DNA from: Actinobacteria bacterium OK074
GTDB lineage: Bacteria > Actinomycetota > Actinomycetes > Streptomycetales > Streptomycetaceae
Assembly (NCBI GenBank): GCA_001298575.1
Contig: LJCV01000261.1
Location: 1-55,068, forward strand
Length of the DNA stretch: 55,068 nucleotides
Reading direction: 5' to 3'
The notes beneath the pieces were generated by a model. The model did no database searches. It saw nothing but the letters and a program-made list of their open reading frames with translations, and was not told the DNA's origin. Positions 45,101-50,382 of the stretch are shown piece after piece. The translations under genes and the position numbers were made by a program. Numbering within the stretch: position 1 is the first letter of the stretch; each line of letters opens with the position of its first letter.

Positions 45101-45696
45101 GCATGGCCGAGATGGCGGCCGACTACGCCGAACAGATCAAGGCCGTCCAGCCCACCGGCCCCTACCACCTCCTGGGCTGGTCCCTGGGCGGCGTGATCGC
45201 CCACGCGCTCGCCACCCACCTCGAAGAACAGGGCGAACAGGTACGGCTGCTCGCGGTGATGGACGGCTACCCCGAAGGATCCGGCGGGGCCGACCTCCGC
45301 GACCTGGGCCCCGGCCCCGGCCAGGGCCAGGACGGCGACCCCGCACCGGTGCAACAGCGCGGCCAGTCGCTGGGCGCGGACGTCGGCAAGGGCATGGACG
45401 ACGGCCTCCGGGCGAACATGCAGGCCGTGATCGACAACATCGGCCGCCTCACCCCGCGCCACGTCCCCCGCCTCTTCCACGGCGACCTGCTGCTCTTCGT
45501 CGCCACCCAGGAGCGGCCCGTGCGGCTGAGCGCGCCGGCCGCGCGGCAGAGCTGGCGGCCCTTCGTCGAGGGGACCGTCGAGGCACACGAGATCGCCGCG
45601 AGCCACTACACGATGCTCCAGCCCGTGCCGTCGTCGGACATCGCAGCCGTCCTGACGGCGAAGCTCCGGGCGGCCGACGACACCGCAACGAAGTGA
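34492..45696 (+). CDS. NRPS3: C-A-T-E / C-A-T-X-A*-TE (terminal NRPS with X domain)
   Basis: 3734 residues, final NRPS of the line. Module 5 (~1-1540) is C-A-T-E: C LHHILLDGWS (H147), carrier Ser1006, E motif DHLVTDAVSW (H1194). Module 6 (~1543-2585) is C-A-T: LHHIVLDGWS (H1683), carrier Ser2544 in LGGDSGLAM. An X domain follows (~2593-3040, HRIAADD at 2725-2731), then a damaged adenylation-like region (~3064-3479) and a thioesterase (~3480-3734; S3564 in GWSLGG, D3591, H3705). In known GPAs the X domain joins the TE directly; the extra A-like remnant without a carrier domain is odd. Pocket codes for modules 5 and 6 are DGLSVGTVMK and DALSVGTVMK. The P450 genes start 56 nt downstream. Confidence 0.94.
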   Translation: MTRPRSLVEDVWPLSPLQEGMLFHASFDDQGPDVYTVQSAVDVNGPLDTDRLRASWEALLARHAALRACFRPVTGAHMVQVIPREVVLPWQEADLSGIPEAEALAETDRLAARERAQRFDLAVPPLLRLLLVRLGPGRHRLVMTLHHILLDGWSMPVLLGELSATYAAGGDTSGLKRVAPYGGYVAWLGRQDKEAASAAWRAELAGIDAATLVAPADPGRTPVLPDQVHAAVPEELTGALAELARGRGLTLNTVVQGAWALVLARLAGCTDVVFGATVAGRPAELPGVESMVGLFINTLPVRVRLDGAEPVAELLARLQERQSALIAHQHVGLAEVQKLAGPAAVFDTLVLYENYPLPPAAPAPGPDSVSLSPAGASRDASHYPLTLVAVPGGDRMGLKLDYRPDLFDRATAESVVRRFVRVLEQIAADPSARTGDIDVLDHAERSRVVERWNATERPVSAGSVVAAFEAWAGRSPDAVAVRCGGDALSYGELEVRANRLARYLTGLGVGRETRVGLCLPRGVDMVVAELAVWKAGGAFVPLDPEYPADRLGHVIADSAADVVVGVGESLAGVPVGAARVVLLDGAEATIAGEPAESPGRTILEDQLAYVIYTSGSTGRPKGVAVAHRGVANLAEAMRPALGLGAGVVMLQFASFSFDGSVLDVAATLAAGGTLAVASAEERTEPEALAGMIRATGVETASVVPSVLRVLDPDEVPGVRDWVLGGELLTAELAGRWTARARVWNTYGPTEATVMATVGPVDRGVGPQDGPPPIGRPLNNMRTYVLDGFLRPVPPGVVGELYVAGPGVARGYAGRPGPTAERFVACPFGAGGRMYRTGDLARWTDDGRLTFAGRADEQVKLRGFRVEPGEVEAVLAGYAAVGQVAVVAREDRPGDKRLVAYVVPVTDAAAEAEGVDGTVDPDALRAFAGARLPEYMVPAAVVVLDALPLTVNGKLDRAALPAPERAVPGGRDPETPVEAVLCGLFAEALGVERVGAEDSFFALGGDSILSMMLVSGARRAGLAITARQVFEHRTPAALALVALPSDVTTVGGRDPGVGEVPLTPVMRELLDRVGPDHVGEVVQSAVVAAPAGLRPETLADAVRAVVDHHDILRARLQTEPQPRLVVSGPGTAPAGAWVRRVDAAAVPETELARTVAEQTRAAVARLDPRSGVMLQVVWLDRGPGTAGRLLLVVDHLVTDAVSWRILLPDLEQACAAVAADRKPELEPVPTSFRHWARALADQAGSAERAAELPGWTRLLQGPDPQLTELPEDPARDLRSTVRRVSVALPTEVTSALLTGVPEAFHAGVDDVLLTGLAAAVAGWRDGADPAGGFLVDVEGHGRVALSEGMDLSRTVGWFTGTHPVRLDVDCADADEIRSGGPAAGDAVKRVKEQLRAVPGDGLGYGLLRHLNPGTAPELAALPEARVGFTYLGRVPGAPADGEGEQATAGGPVDGRLPVAHPLEVVGVVHDLPEGPRLTLGLDWPEHLLDETAARALVEGWAEMLTGLATHAADPAAGGHTPSDFPLVRLTQDQVEKLEQAAPGLADIWPLSPLQEGLLFHSMFAEQGPDVYVEQMVLGLEGPLDTAVLRASWQAVLDRHASLRVGFRQVAGSGQAVQTVMPRVTLPWREEDLSDLDEDAAREESDRIGAEERAGGFDLEKPPLLKVLVVRTGQDRYRVMVTLHHIVLDGWSLPVLRREVWTCYEAGGTADGLDPVTPYREYLAWLARQDKEAAQEAWRQELAGTEEPTLVAPVTPGTAVAREGDSEEVFAVAGPALDAALGELARAHDVTLNTVVQTAWALVVGQVAGRQDVVFGASVAGRPADLPGMETMLGLFINTVPVRVRFEPGRSVAEVLADVQARQSVLMDHQYLSLGDIQRAAGPGATFDSLMAFESFPSGTDAPTGSGEGSREAAPAGLRFTEAVMRESINYPLGLVVDPLGGLRTRLTYRTDAFDERAATALLDRLMRVLKQMAADPALPVGRIRLSAGTERSLVTEEWNAAAVATPDALVPGLFEAWAERSPDAVAVKSGADALSYGELEARANRLARYLTGLGVGRETRVGLCLPRGVDMVVGELAVWKAGGAFVPLDPEYPADRLGHVIADSGAKVVVGVGESLAGVPVGAARVVLLDGAETVIAGESGGPLGTVVVPDQLAYVIYTSGSTGRPKGVAVAHRGVANLAEVMRPALGVDEGVVVLQFASFSFDAAVLDVAVTLAGGGTLAIASGQERAEPGALAEMIQDSGVTTASVVPSLLGLLDPDDVTGVRNWVLGAELLTADLASRWAGQARVWNTYGPTEATVMATVGPVDEEIEPSDQPPPIGRPLGNVRTYVLDGFLHAVPPGVVGEVYIAGPGVARGYAGRPDLTAERFVACPFAEGGRMYRTGDLARWTYDGQLLFAGRADGQVKIRGFRVEPGEVEAVLAAHPAVRQAVVVLREDRPGEKRLIGYVVGDGEDTEVDVQEVRAYLAGALPEYMVPTAVVALEKLPLTRNGKVNRRALPVPDFAGRVSGREPENETQATLCALFAEILDLERVGVDDNFFDLGGDSGLAMRLAARVREEFGTELSMRRFFGASTPLGVARLLTSKELPELRPVDHPDAIPATATQTRLWRLDRDNPGSAARLAPVALRLSGKLNREALEAALGDVAARHDILRTTFTGTGNDTPHQHVLDVDAARPDLPVTPATEEELPGLLAEHARYPFDLATQPPWTNRLFTLSDTEHVLLTVVHRIAADDPSLIVLVRDLAAAYGARREGRVPERAPLPLQFADYALWERETLQDEQDPDSLIGEQFAYWKKVLADVGAELELPTDRPRPPVASHRADAVPLALDSDTHARLKEVAEADGATVSTALQAALLLLLSALGAGPDITLGTVLPLRDEEGDLDGLVGPFADPIALRTDTSGDPTFRELLGRARDTYQRAVQNPDVPFARLAEVLALPPATRHPVFQVLLEVHGDAAEVWESPELPGLNTTRLPVSTPAGELDLAIGLTERHGVEGRPNGIDGSVRYAVELFDRSTVTAFAQRLARVLTQVAADPGLHLSQVDVLLDQAERGHAVETRDDTAVRTPDGTVVTLLAEQAALHPDAVAVTDPHGPLTRGALDTAAGRLAHRLNVRGIGAEDVVLVALPPTAPLVVALLGVLRSGAACLFADPNRPMEDIASCLRLAEPAALVCDSDLATLLADGFTVPMLLLDDPRTAASGAHTAQWAAGRLPLPGQAALVLGTAPGGSDAPAARAVVEHRALHDRAARGTHLSPEEHGVTVLDVRAPVATYLTPLLSALCAGGGVRLGVPADDPAADGARLLVTTRELLPTVPEPAAGQPQFTAVTVLDDTGASAAPDTPEWLGRPPRTALVGAHGRAETAGAWLDHRTAPGEPLPAQAPAGRPVPGTRAFVLDDFLRPVPPGGTGDLYVAGATLARGYAGSPGPTGERFVACPFGADGERMLHTGERAKRTATGLLTLRGRAQHGKNGAGAARRVGGNHGDLEILLPLRPRGSRPPLFCIHTGTGLSWAYAALLRHLPPDLPVHGIQARGLAEPEPMPQSMAEMAADYAEQIKAVQPTGPYHLLGWSLGGVIAHALATHLEEQGEQVRLLAVMDGYPEGSGGADLRDLGPGPGQGQDGDPAPVQQRGQSLGADVGKGMDDGLRANMQAVIDNIGRLTPRHVPRLFHGDLLLFVATQERPVRLSAPAARQSWRPFVEGTVEAHEIAASHYTMLQPVPSSDIAAVLTAKLRAADDTATK
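39106..42255 (+). other. Module 6 (C-A-T), unassigned pocket DALSVGTVMK
   Basis: C domain LHHIVLDGWS. The pocket from FDAAVLDV, TASVVPSL, WVLGAEL and WNTYGPTEATVM differs from module 5 only at position 236 (Ala for Gly). T domain FFDLGGDSGLAMRLA is of a different subtype from the E-linked T domains (GGDSISSMQ) of modules 1-4, as expected for a T domain facing a C-like (X) domain. No E domain. Confidence 0.78.
42265..43620 (+). other. X domain (P450-recruiting, C-like, HRxxxDD)
   Basis: C-domain fold with the active-site motif changed to VHRIAADDPS (H2725, R2726, D2730, D2731). This HRxxxDD signature marks the GPA X domain, which is condensation-inactive and docks Oxy P450s onto the carrier-bound peptide. 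All three downstream P450s have the PRDD motif implicated in that contact. Later C motifs (FADPIALRTD, PVFQVLLEVH) remain recognisable. Confidence 0.9.
43681..44928 (+). other. Degenerate adenylation domain (A*) between X and TE
   Basis: About 415 residues align with an A domain, from TLLAEQAALHPDAVAV (A1 region) to DLYVAGATLARGYAG, GERFVACPFGADGERML and LHTGERAKR (A6-A7 region). The core is destroyed: the P-loop TSGSTGxPKG reads LGTAPGGSDAPAA, NxYGPTE reads VGAHGRAET, YRTGD reads LHTGE, GRADxQVKxRG reads GRAQHGKN, and the A10 lysine region and whole carrier domain are missing. It cannot activate an amino acid. Frame is intact and codon use is ordinary, so the region has been kept as protein. 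Confidence 0.88.
44929..45696 (+). other. Terminal thioesterase domain
   Basis: Alpha/beta-hydrolase TE of ~255 residues. The triad is S3564 (GWSLGG), D3591 (VMDGYP) and H3705 (ASHYTML); CIHTGTGLSW forms the oxyanion region. A Gly/Asp/Gln-rich insert in the lid region (~45290-45370) is low in complexity. In GPAs this TE hydrolyses the cross-linked peptide; nothing here indicates a macrolactonising type. Confidence 0.88.
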
Positions 45697-45751
45697 CCCC
45701 GCACCCCCGTGTGCCCCGCCGCGGAACACGGACGACGAAGGGACCCCTGAC

Positions 45752-46957
45752 ATGCCCAGGCGCCTGAAAACCGCCGCGCACACCCGCCGCAACGGCATCG
45801 AACCCCCGGCCGAACTGGCCACCATCAGCGAGCGGACCCCCCTGGTCCGGGTCGACGCCAACGGGTCGTTCTCGGGCTGGCACTGGCTCGCCACCGGCTT
45901 CGACGAGGTACGGGCGATCCTCAGCAACGACGACGGGTTCAGCATGCTGCCGCCGCCCACCCAGATGCACAGCGCCGCGGGACACGTCGAGATCGGCAAC
46001 CTCCTCCAGTACGACCCGCCCGACCACACCCGGCTGCGGAAGATGCTGGTGCCCGAGTTCACGGTCCGGCGCATCCGCCGCCTCGAACCCTTCGTGACGG
46101 AGATCGTGGCGGACTGCCTGGACGCCGTGGAGGCCGCCGGACAGCCCGCCGACCTCATGCGCACCTTCGCCCTGCCCATCCCCGGCCTGGTCGGCTGCGC
46201 CCTGCTCGGCGTGCCCCGCGACGACGCGGCCGACCTCGCCCGCAACTTCACCTCCAGCCGCGCCGCCGCCACCGACCAGCGCACCGACCCCCGCGAACGG
46301 GAACGGCTGCGGGCGGCGGGCAACGCGTACGTGACGTACATGCGCAGGCTCGTCCGGCAGAAGCGCCGCAGCCCCGGCGACGACCTGCTCGGCATGCTGA
46401 TCCGCGAGCACGGCGCGAACATCAGCGACGAGGAACTGACGGGCACCGCCGCCACCCTCCTGGGATCCAGCATCGAGAACGTCGGCGGCATGCTGGCGCT
46501 GGCCCCGCTCGCCCTGTTCCAGTACCCCGACCAGCTCGCCCTCCTGCTGGAACGGCCGGAGCTGACCGAGCAGGCCGTGGAGGAACTGCTCCGCTACGTC
46601 TCCTCCGTCCCCAACTCCATTCCCCGCTACGCGCTCAGGGACGTCGAGGTGGGCGGCCAGCTGATCAGGACGGGCGAGGTGGTGATGTGCTCCCTGCTCG
46701 CCGTCAACCGCTCCCAGCTGCCCGGGGTGCCGCAGGACACCCTCGACCTCACCCGCGACAGCAGCGGCCACATCGCCTTCGGGCACGGCATCCACCACTG
46801 CCTGGGCGCCTCGCTGGCCCGGCTGGAGCTGCGCATCGGGGTTCCCGCCCTGCTGCGCAGGTTCCCCGGACTGCGCCTCGCCGTACCGCCCGAGCAGCTG
46901 CGCTACCGGACCTGGACGCCCAACTACGGAGTCGACGAACTGCCGGTCGCCTGGTGA
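45752..46957 (+). CDS. Cytochrome P450 (Oxy type), first of three
   Basis: 401 residues. Haem ligand C350 in FGHGIHHCLGASLARLE; ExxR in EELLRYV; PRDD at 155-158 in LLGVPRDD, the motif linked to X-domain binding in GPA Oxy enzymes. The I-helix reads GTAATLLGSSIENVGG (231-246), without the usual acid-Thr pair. It probably makes one of the aryl cross-links on the NRPS-bound peptide. AAGGGACC lies before the ATG, and the gap to NRPS3 is 55 nt, so it is likely co-transcribed. Which Oxy class (A, B, C or E) cannot be decided without phylogeny. Confidence 0.92.
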   Translation: MPRRLKTAAHTRRNGIEPPAELATISERTPLVRVDANGSFSGWHWLATGFDEVRAILSNDDGFSMLPPPTQMHSAAGHVEIGNLLQYDPPDHTRLRKMLVPEFTVRRIRRLEPFVTEIVADCLDAVEAAGQPADLMRTFALPIPGLVGCALLGVPRDDAADLARNFTSSRAAATDQRTDPRERERLRAAGNAYVTYMRRLVRQKRRSPGDDLLGMLIREHGANISDEELTGTAATLLGSSIENVGGMLALAPLALFQYPDQLALLLERPELTEQAVEELLRYVSSVPNSIPRYALRDVEVGGQLIRTGEVVMCSLLAVNRSQLPGVPQDTLDLTRDSSGHIAFGHGIHHCLGASLARLELRIGVPALLRRFPGLRLAVPPEQLRYRTWTPNYGVDELPVAW

Positions 46958-46999
46958 CACCGTGCTGCGCCGGACCCGGAGAGGAAAGGAAGACCGCCC

Positions 47000-48112
47000 A
47001 TGCCCAAGCCGTTGAAGGACTCCGGTCGAGCGCCGCTCGTCGAGACCGTCGTACCGGGCACCTCCGACCGCGCCTGGATCGCCAACGGCCACGACGAGGT
47101 GCGGGCGATCCTCAGCGACGACAGGTTCAGCACCATGCCGCCCGCGGACACCGCCGAGGCGTCCCGGCGGCTCATCCAGCCCGGCAACCTCCTCCAGTAC
47201 GACCCGCCCGACCACACCCGGCTGCGCAGGATGCTGACGGCGGAGTTCACCCTCCGCCGGGTCCGCACCCTGGAACCCCTCGTCGAAGGCATCGTGCGGG
47301 ACCGCCTGGACGCCCTGGAGGGAGCCGGGCAGCCCGTCGACCTCGTCCCGCACTACGTCTGGCCCACCACCAGCCAGATCGGCTGCACGCTGCTCGGCAT
47401 CCCGCGCGACGACCAGGCCGAGCTGGCCCGCCACCTCGACACCAACCGCGTCGACAACCCCGACCGCGAACAGCGGGACATGGCGGGCACCGCGTACCTC
47501 GGCTATCTGCACAAGCTCATGCGGCAAAAACGCCGCAACCCCGGTGACGACCTGCTGGGGCGGCTGATCCGCCGGCACGGCGCGGGCCTCACCGATCCGG
47601 AACTCACCGGGACCGCCGCGACCCTCCTGGCCTCCTTCGTGCCGATCACCGGGGGCACCCTCGGCCTCGGCCTCGTCGGGCTGCTGGAGAACCCGGACCA
47701 GACGGCCCTGCTGGTGGAGCGTCCCGAACTGATCGACCACGCGGTGGAGGAGGTGATCCGCAGCGTGACGATCATCCCGCACGCCTCGCCGCGCACCGCC
47801 CGCGAGGACGTGACCATCGGCGAGCACGTCATCAAGTCCGGTGAGTTCGTGGCGTGTTCCCTGCTGGAGGCCAACGGGGCCCGGCCGCCCGGCGTGCCCC
47901 AGGACAGCCTCGACATCACCCGGGACAACAGCAGCCACATGGCGTTCGGGCACGGCCTGCACTACTGCCTGGGCGCCTCGCTGGCCCGGATGGAACTGCG
48001 GGTCGCCATCGCGGAACTGCTGCGCCGCTTCCCGAAACTGCGGCTCGCGGTCGACCGGGACGAACTCCGCTTCACGGCACGGACCGTGGAGACGCTTCCG
48101 GTGGCCTGGTAG
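47000..48112 (+). CDS. Cytochrome P450 (Oxy type), second, short N-terminus
   Basis: 370 residues, about 30 shorter at the N-terminus than its two neighbours. The ATG follows GGAGAGGAAAGGAAG, and there is no room for extension past the upstream stop in a credible way. Haem ligand C323 in FGHGLHYCLGASLARME; ExxR in EEVIRSV; PRDD at 135-138. The I-helix reads LLASFVPITGG, with neither the conserved acid nor the adjacent Thr in the usual place. It closely resembles the first P450 across LLQYDPPDHTRLR and GTAATLL, suggesting gene duplication. Role as above. Confidence 0.9.
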   Translation: MPKPLKDSGRAPLVETVVPGTSDRAWIANGHDEVRAILSDDRFSTMPPADTAEASRRLIQPGNLLQYDPPDHTRLRRMLTAEFTLRRVRTLEPLVEGIVRDRLDALEGAGQPVDLVPHYVWPTTSQIGCTLLGIPRDDQAELARHLDTNRVDNPDREQRDMAGTAYLGYLHKLMRQKRRNPGDDLLGRLIRRHGAGLTDPELTGTAATLLASFVPITGGTLGLGLVGLLENPDQTALLVERPELIDHAVEEVIRSVTIIPHASPRTAREDVTIGEHVIKSGEFVACSLLEANGARPPGVPQDSLDITRDNSSHMAFGHGLHYCLGASLARMELRVAIAELLRRFPKLRLAVDRDELRFTARTVETLPVAW

Positions 48113-48124
48113 AGGAGCGAGGAC

Positions 48125-49330
48125 ATGCCGCACGAGACAGCGCCGATCCCCCTGCACACCCGCCGCACCCGCTTCGACCCGGCCGAGGAACTGCGCGGCC
48201 TGGCCGCCGACGGCCCCGTCACCCGGGTCCGGCTGGCACCCGGGGCCGGCGACCGGCCCCTGTGGCTGGTCACCGGCTACGACGAGGTCCGCCAGGTCCT
48301 CGGCGACCACGTCCGGTTCTCCACCAGCCGCTTCGGCGCCCGCACCGCGGCCGGACGGAACGCGCCCCAGCGGCCCGACGACGGCATCGGGCTGCTCATG
48401 GACTACGACCCGCCCGACCACACCCGGCTGCGGAAGATGCTCACCCCCGAGTTCACGGTCCGGCGGATGCACCGGCTCCGGCCCCGGATCGAGGACATCG
48501 TGACGGAGTGCCTCGACGCCGTGGAGCGCGCCGGGCCACCCGCCGACCTCGTGGAACTGTTCGCGGGCGCCGTCCCGGGACCGGTGCTGTGCGAACTGAT
48601 CGGGGTGCCCCGCGACGACCGCGACGAGTTCGTACGCCGCTGCCACACCCACCTGGAGACCGGCAGGGAACGAGCGGCCCGGGCCGGCGCGGGGACCGCG
48701 TTCACCCGCTACCTCGCCGCACTGGTGGCCCGCCAGCGCAAGGACCCCGACGAGGGCTTCATCGGCATGCTGGTCCGCGACCACGGCGCGGAGTTCACCG
48801 ACAAGGAACTGCGGGGCGTCTGCGTCCTGCTCATGCTCGCCGGCCTCGACAACATCTCCGGCATGCTCGGGCTGGGCGCGCTGGCCCTGCTGGAGAACCC
48901 GGGCCAGCTCGCCCTGGTCCGCGACGATCCCGCCGCCCTCGACCGGGGCATCGACGAACTGCTCCGCTACCTGTCCGTACCGCACGCCCCCACACCCCGG
49001 CTCGCGCTGGAGGACCTCACGCTCGGCGGCAAGCGGATCCGGGCGGGCGAGACCCTCGTCTGCTCGATCCCGCTGGCCAACCGCGACCCCGCGCTCACCA
49101 CCGACCCCGACCGCCTCGACCTCACCCGCGAACCCGTGCCCCACGTCGCGTTCGGCCACGGCATCCACCACTGCCTCGGCGCCGCCCTGGCCCGCATGGA
49201 ACTGCGCATCGGCTACGGGCACCTGCTGCACCGCTTCCCGGACCTCCGGCTCGCGATCCCCGCCGAGGACGTGGAGTTCCGGGTCCGCTCGACCGCCTAC
49301 GGGGTGGAACGCCTGCCGGTCCTCTGGTGA
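48125..49330 (+). CDS. Cytochrome P450 (Oxy type), third
   Basis: 401 residues. C350 in FGHGIHHCLGAALARME; ExxR in DELLRYL; PRDD at 162-165. The I-helix LMLAGLDNISG is nearest to the canonical AGxDT pattern of the three, with Asn in place of Thr. The ATG follows GAGGAGCGAGG, 12 nt after the second P450. It is followed by a ferredoxin, the likely electron carrier. Confidence 0.92.
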   Translation: MPHETAPIPLHTRRTRFDPAEELRGLAADGPVTRVRLAPGAGDRPLWLVTGYDEVRQVLGDHVRFSTSRFGARTAAGRNAPQRPDDGIGLLMDYDPPDHTRLRKMLTPEFTVRRMHRLRPRIEDIVTECLDAVERAGPPADLVELFAGAVPGPVLCELIGVPRDDRDEFVRRCHTHLETGRERAARAGAGTAFTRYLAALVARQRKDPDEGFIGMLVRDHGAEFTDKELRGVCVLLMLAGLDNISGMLGLGALALLENPGQLALVRDDPAALDRGIDELLRYLSVPHAPTPRLALEDLTLGGKRIRAGETLVCSIPLANRDPALTTDPDRLDLTREPVPHVAFGHGIHHCLGAALARMELRIGYGHLLHRFPDLRLAIPAEDVEFRVRSTAYGVERLPVLW

Positions 49331-49340
49331 GCCGCAGGCC

Positions 49341-49385
49341 GGGGGACCGGGGGACCGGGGGACCGGGGGACCGGGGGACCGGGGG
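49341..49385. repeat. 8-bp tandem repeat GGGGGACC, five copies, before the ferredoxin
   Basis: Five exact copies of GGGGGACC (49341-49380) plus a sixth partial GGGGG, filling most of the gap between the third P450 and the ferredoxin ribosome site. Confidence 0.92.
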
Positions 49386-49398
49386 AGAGGAGAAGAGG

Positions 49399-49668
49399 AT
49401 GGAGGTACGCGTCGACCGCGTCCGCTGCGTCGGCTCGGGCCTGTGCATGAGTTACGTACCCGCCGTTTTCGACCAGTCGGACGACGACGGCAAGGTGCTG
49501 CTCAAGGCCCGGCACCCCGGCACCGATACCGCCGCCGCGGTGCGCGACGCGGCCGCCAGGTGCCCGGCGGGCGCGATCACCCTGCACGCCCAGGACGAGC
49601 AGGCCGCCACACCGAGCGCCGCCGGGGTCCACGGGCCCGGAGGCGCCCCCGATGTGGCGGGAGCCTGA
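49399..49668 (+). CDS. Ferredoxin, 3Fe-4S type
   Basis: 89 residues. Cys10, Cys16 (CVGSGLC) and Cys55 (CPAGAI) fit single-cluster bacterial ferredoxins that serve P450s. Ser13 takes the place of the second Cys of CxxCxxC, so a 3Fe-4S cluster is likely. The last ~25 residues are a Gly/Ala/Pro-rich tail. ATG 49399 follows GAGGAGAAGAGG. It ends the P450 block and is followed by a strong hairpin. Confidence 0.9.
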   Translation: MEVRVDRVRCVGSGLCMSYVPAVFDQSDDDGKVLLKARHPGTDTAAAVRDAAARCPAGAITLHAQDEQAATPSAAGVHGPGGAPDVAGA

Positions 49669-49684
49669 CAAGTCGCAGCTCGGC

Positions 49685-49726
49685 GCCCGGACGGCCGCCC
49701 GCCCCTCGGCAGGCGGCCGTCCGGGC
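49685..49726. terminator. 15-bp perfect hairpin after the ferredoxin
   Basis: Arms GCCCGGACGGCCGCC (49685-49699) and GGCGGCCGTCCGGGC (49712-49726) with a 12-nt loop, no T-run. It probably ends the NRPS-P450-ferredoxin transcript and separates it from the lipoprotein/ABC operon. Confidence 0.8.
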
Positions 49727-49821
49727 TGTGCCGTGCGGGACGCCCGTCGGGTCCCGGGCACTGTGTGGACGCCGGTTTCTGTGTCCGCCTTGTGACCGCC
49801 GGCCCCGTAGAAGTTGGGGTC

Positions 49822-50382
49822 ATGCCGAACCTTCAGAAGCGATTGATCGCACCGAGTCTGCTGGCCGTGTCCCTTCTGTTCGGGGGAAGTGTGCTGACGG
49901 CCTGCTCCGACAACGCCAACGCCAACTCGGCGTCCGACCCGAGCGCGTCGCCCACCAGCGCCTTCGACCGGGCCCTCGCCTATTCCGAGTGCATGCGCGC
50001 CAACGGGGTTCCCGACTTCCCGGACCCGCAGCAGGACACCGGCGGTGTCCAGCTCTCCCCGGACCAGGGCGTCGACCCGAACTCCTCGGCGTTCAAGTCC
50101 GCGCAGGAGGCATGCCGGGACAAGGCCCCGCAGGGCCTCTCGGGCGGCTCCGCCGGCGGCAGCCTCGACTCGGCCAAGGTCACGGCCTGGGCGAAGTGCC
50201 TGCGGGACAACGGCGTACCGAAGTTCCCCGACCCGGAGATCGACGGCTCGACCATGCACATCGACCTCCAGAGCGCCGGCGTCGACCCGAGCAGTTCGGA
50301 GTTCACCCAGGCCATGCAGACCTGCCAGAGCAAGTACCCGGGCGGTGGTGTCATGTTCGGCCCCGCCGGAGGTAGCCAGTGA
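49822..50382 (+). CDS. Lipoprotein with an internal duplication
   Basis: 186 residues from the ATG at 49822. Signal peptide with a hydrophobic core and lipobox LTAC, then a Ser/Asn-rich linker. Two ~55-residue repeats follow, each with a C-[ML]-R-x-NGVP-x-FPDP segment and then GVDPxSSxF and a second Cys (EACRDK, QTCQSK). The paired cysteines could form disulfides. I do not know a defined biochemical role. It overlaps the next gene (GTGA), so it belongs to the downstream adaptor/ABC operon. Similar lipoprotein-adaptor-MacB sets are common in Streptomyces outside NRPS clusters. Confidence 0.85.
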   Translation: MPNLQKRLIAPSLLAVSLLFGGSVLTACSDNANANSASDPSASPTSAFDRALAYSECMRANGVPDFPDPQQDTGGVQLSPDQGVDPNSSAFKSAQEACRDKAPQGLSGGSAGGSLDSAKVTAWAKCLRDNGVPKFPDPEIDGSTMHIDLQSAGVDPSSSEFTQAMQTCQSKYPGGGVMFGPAGGSQ

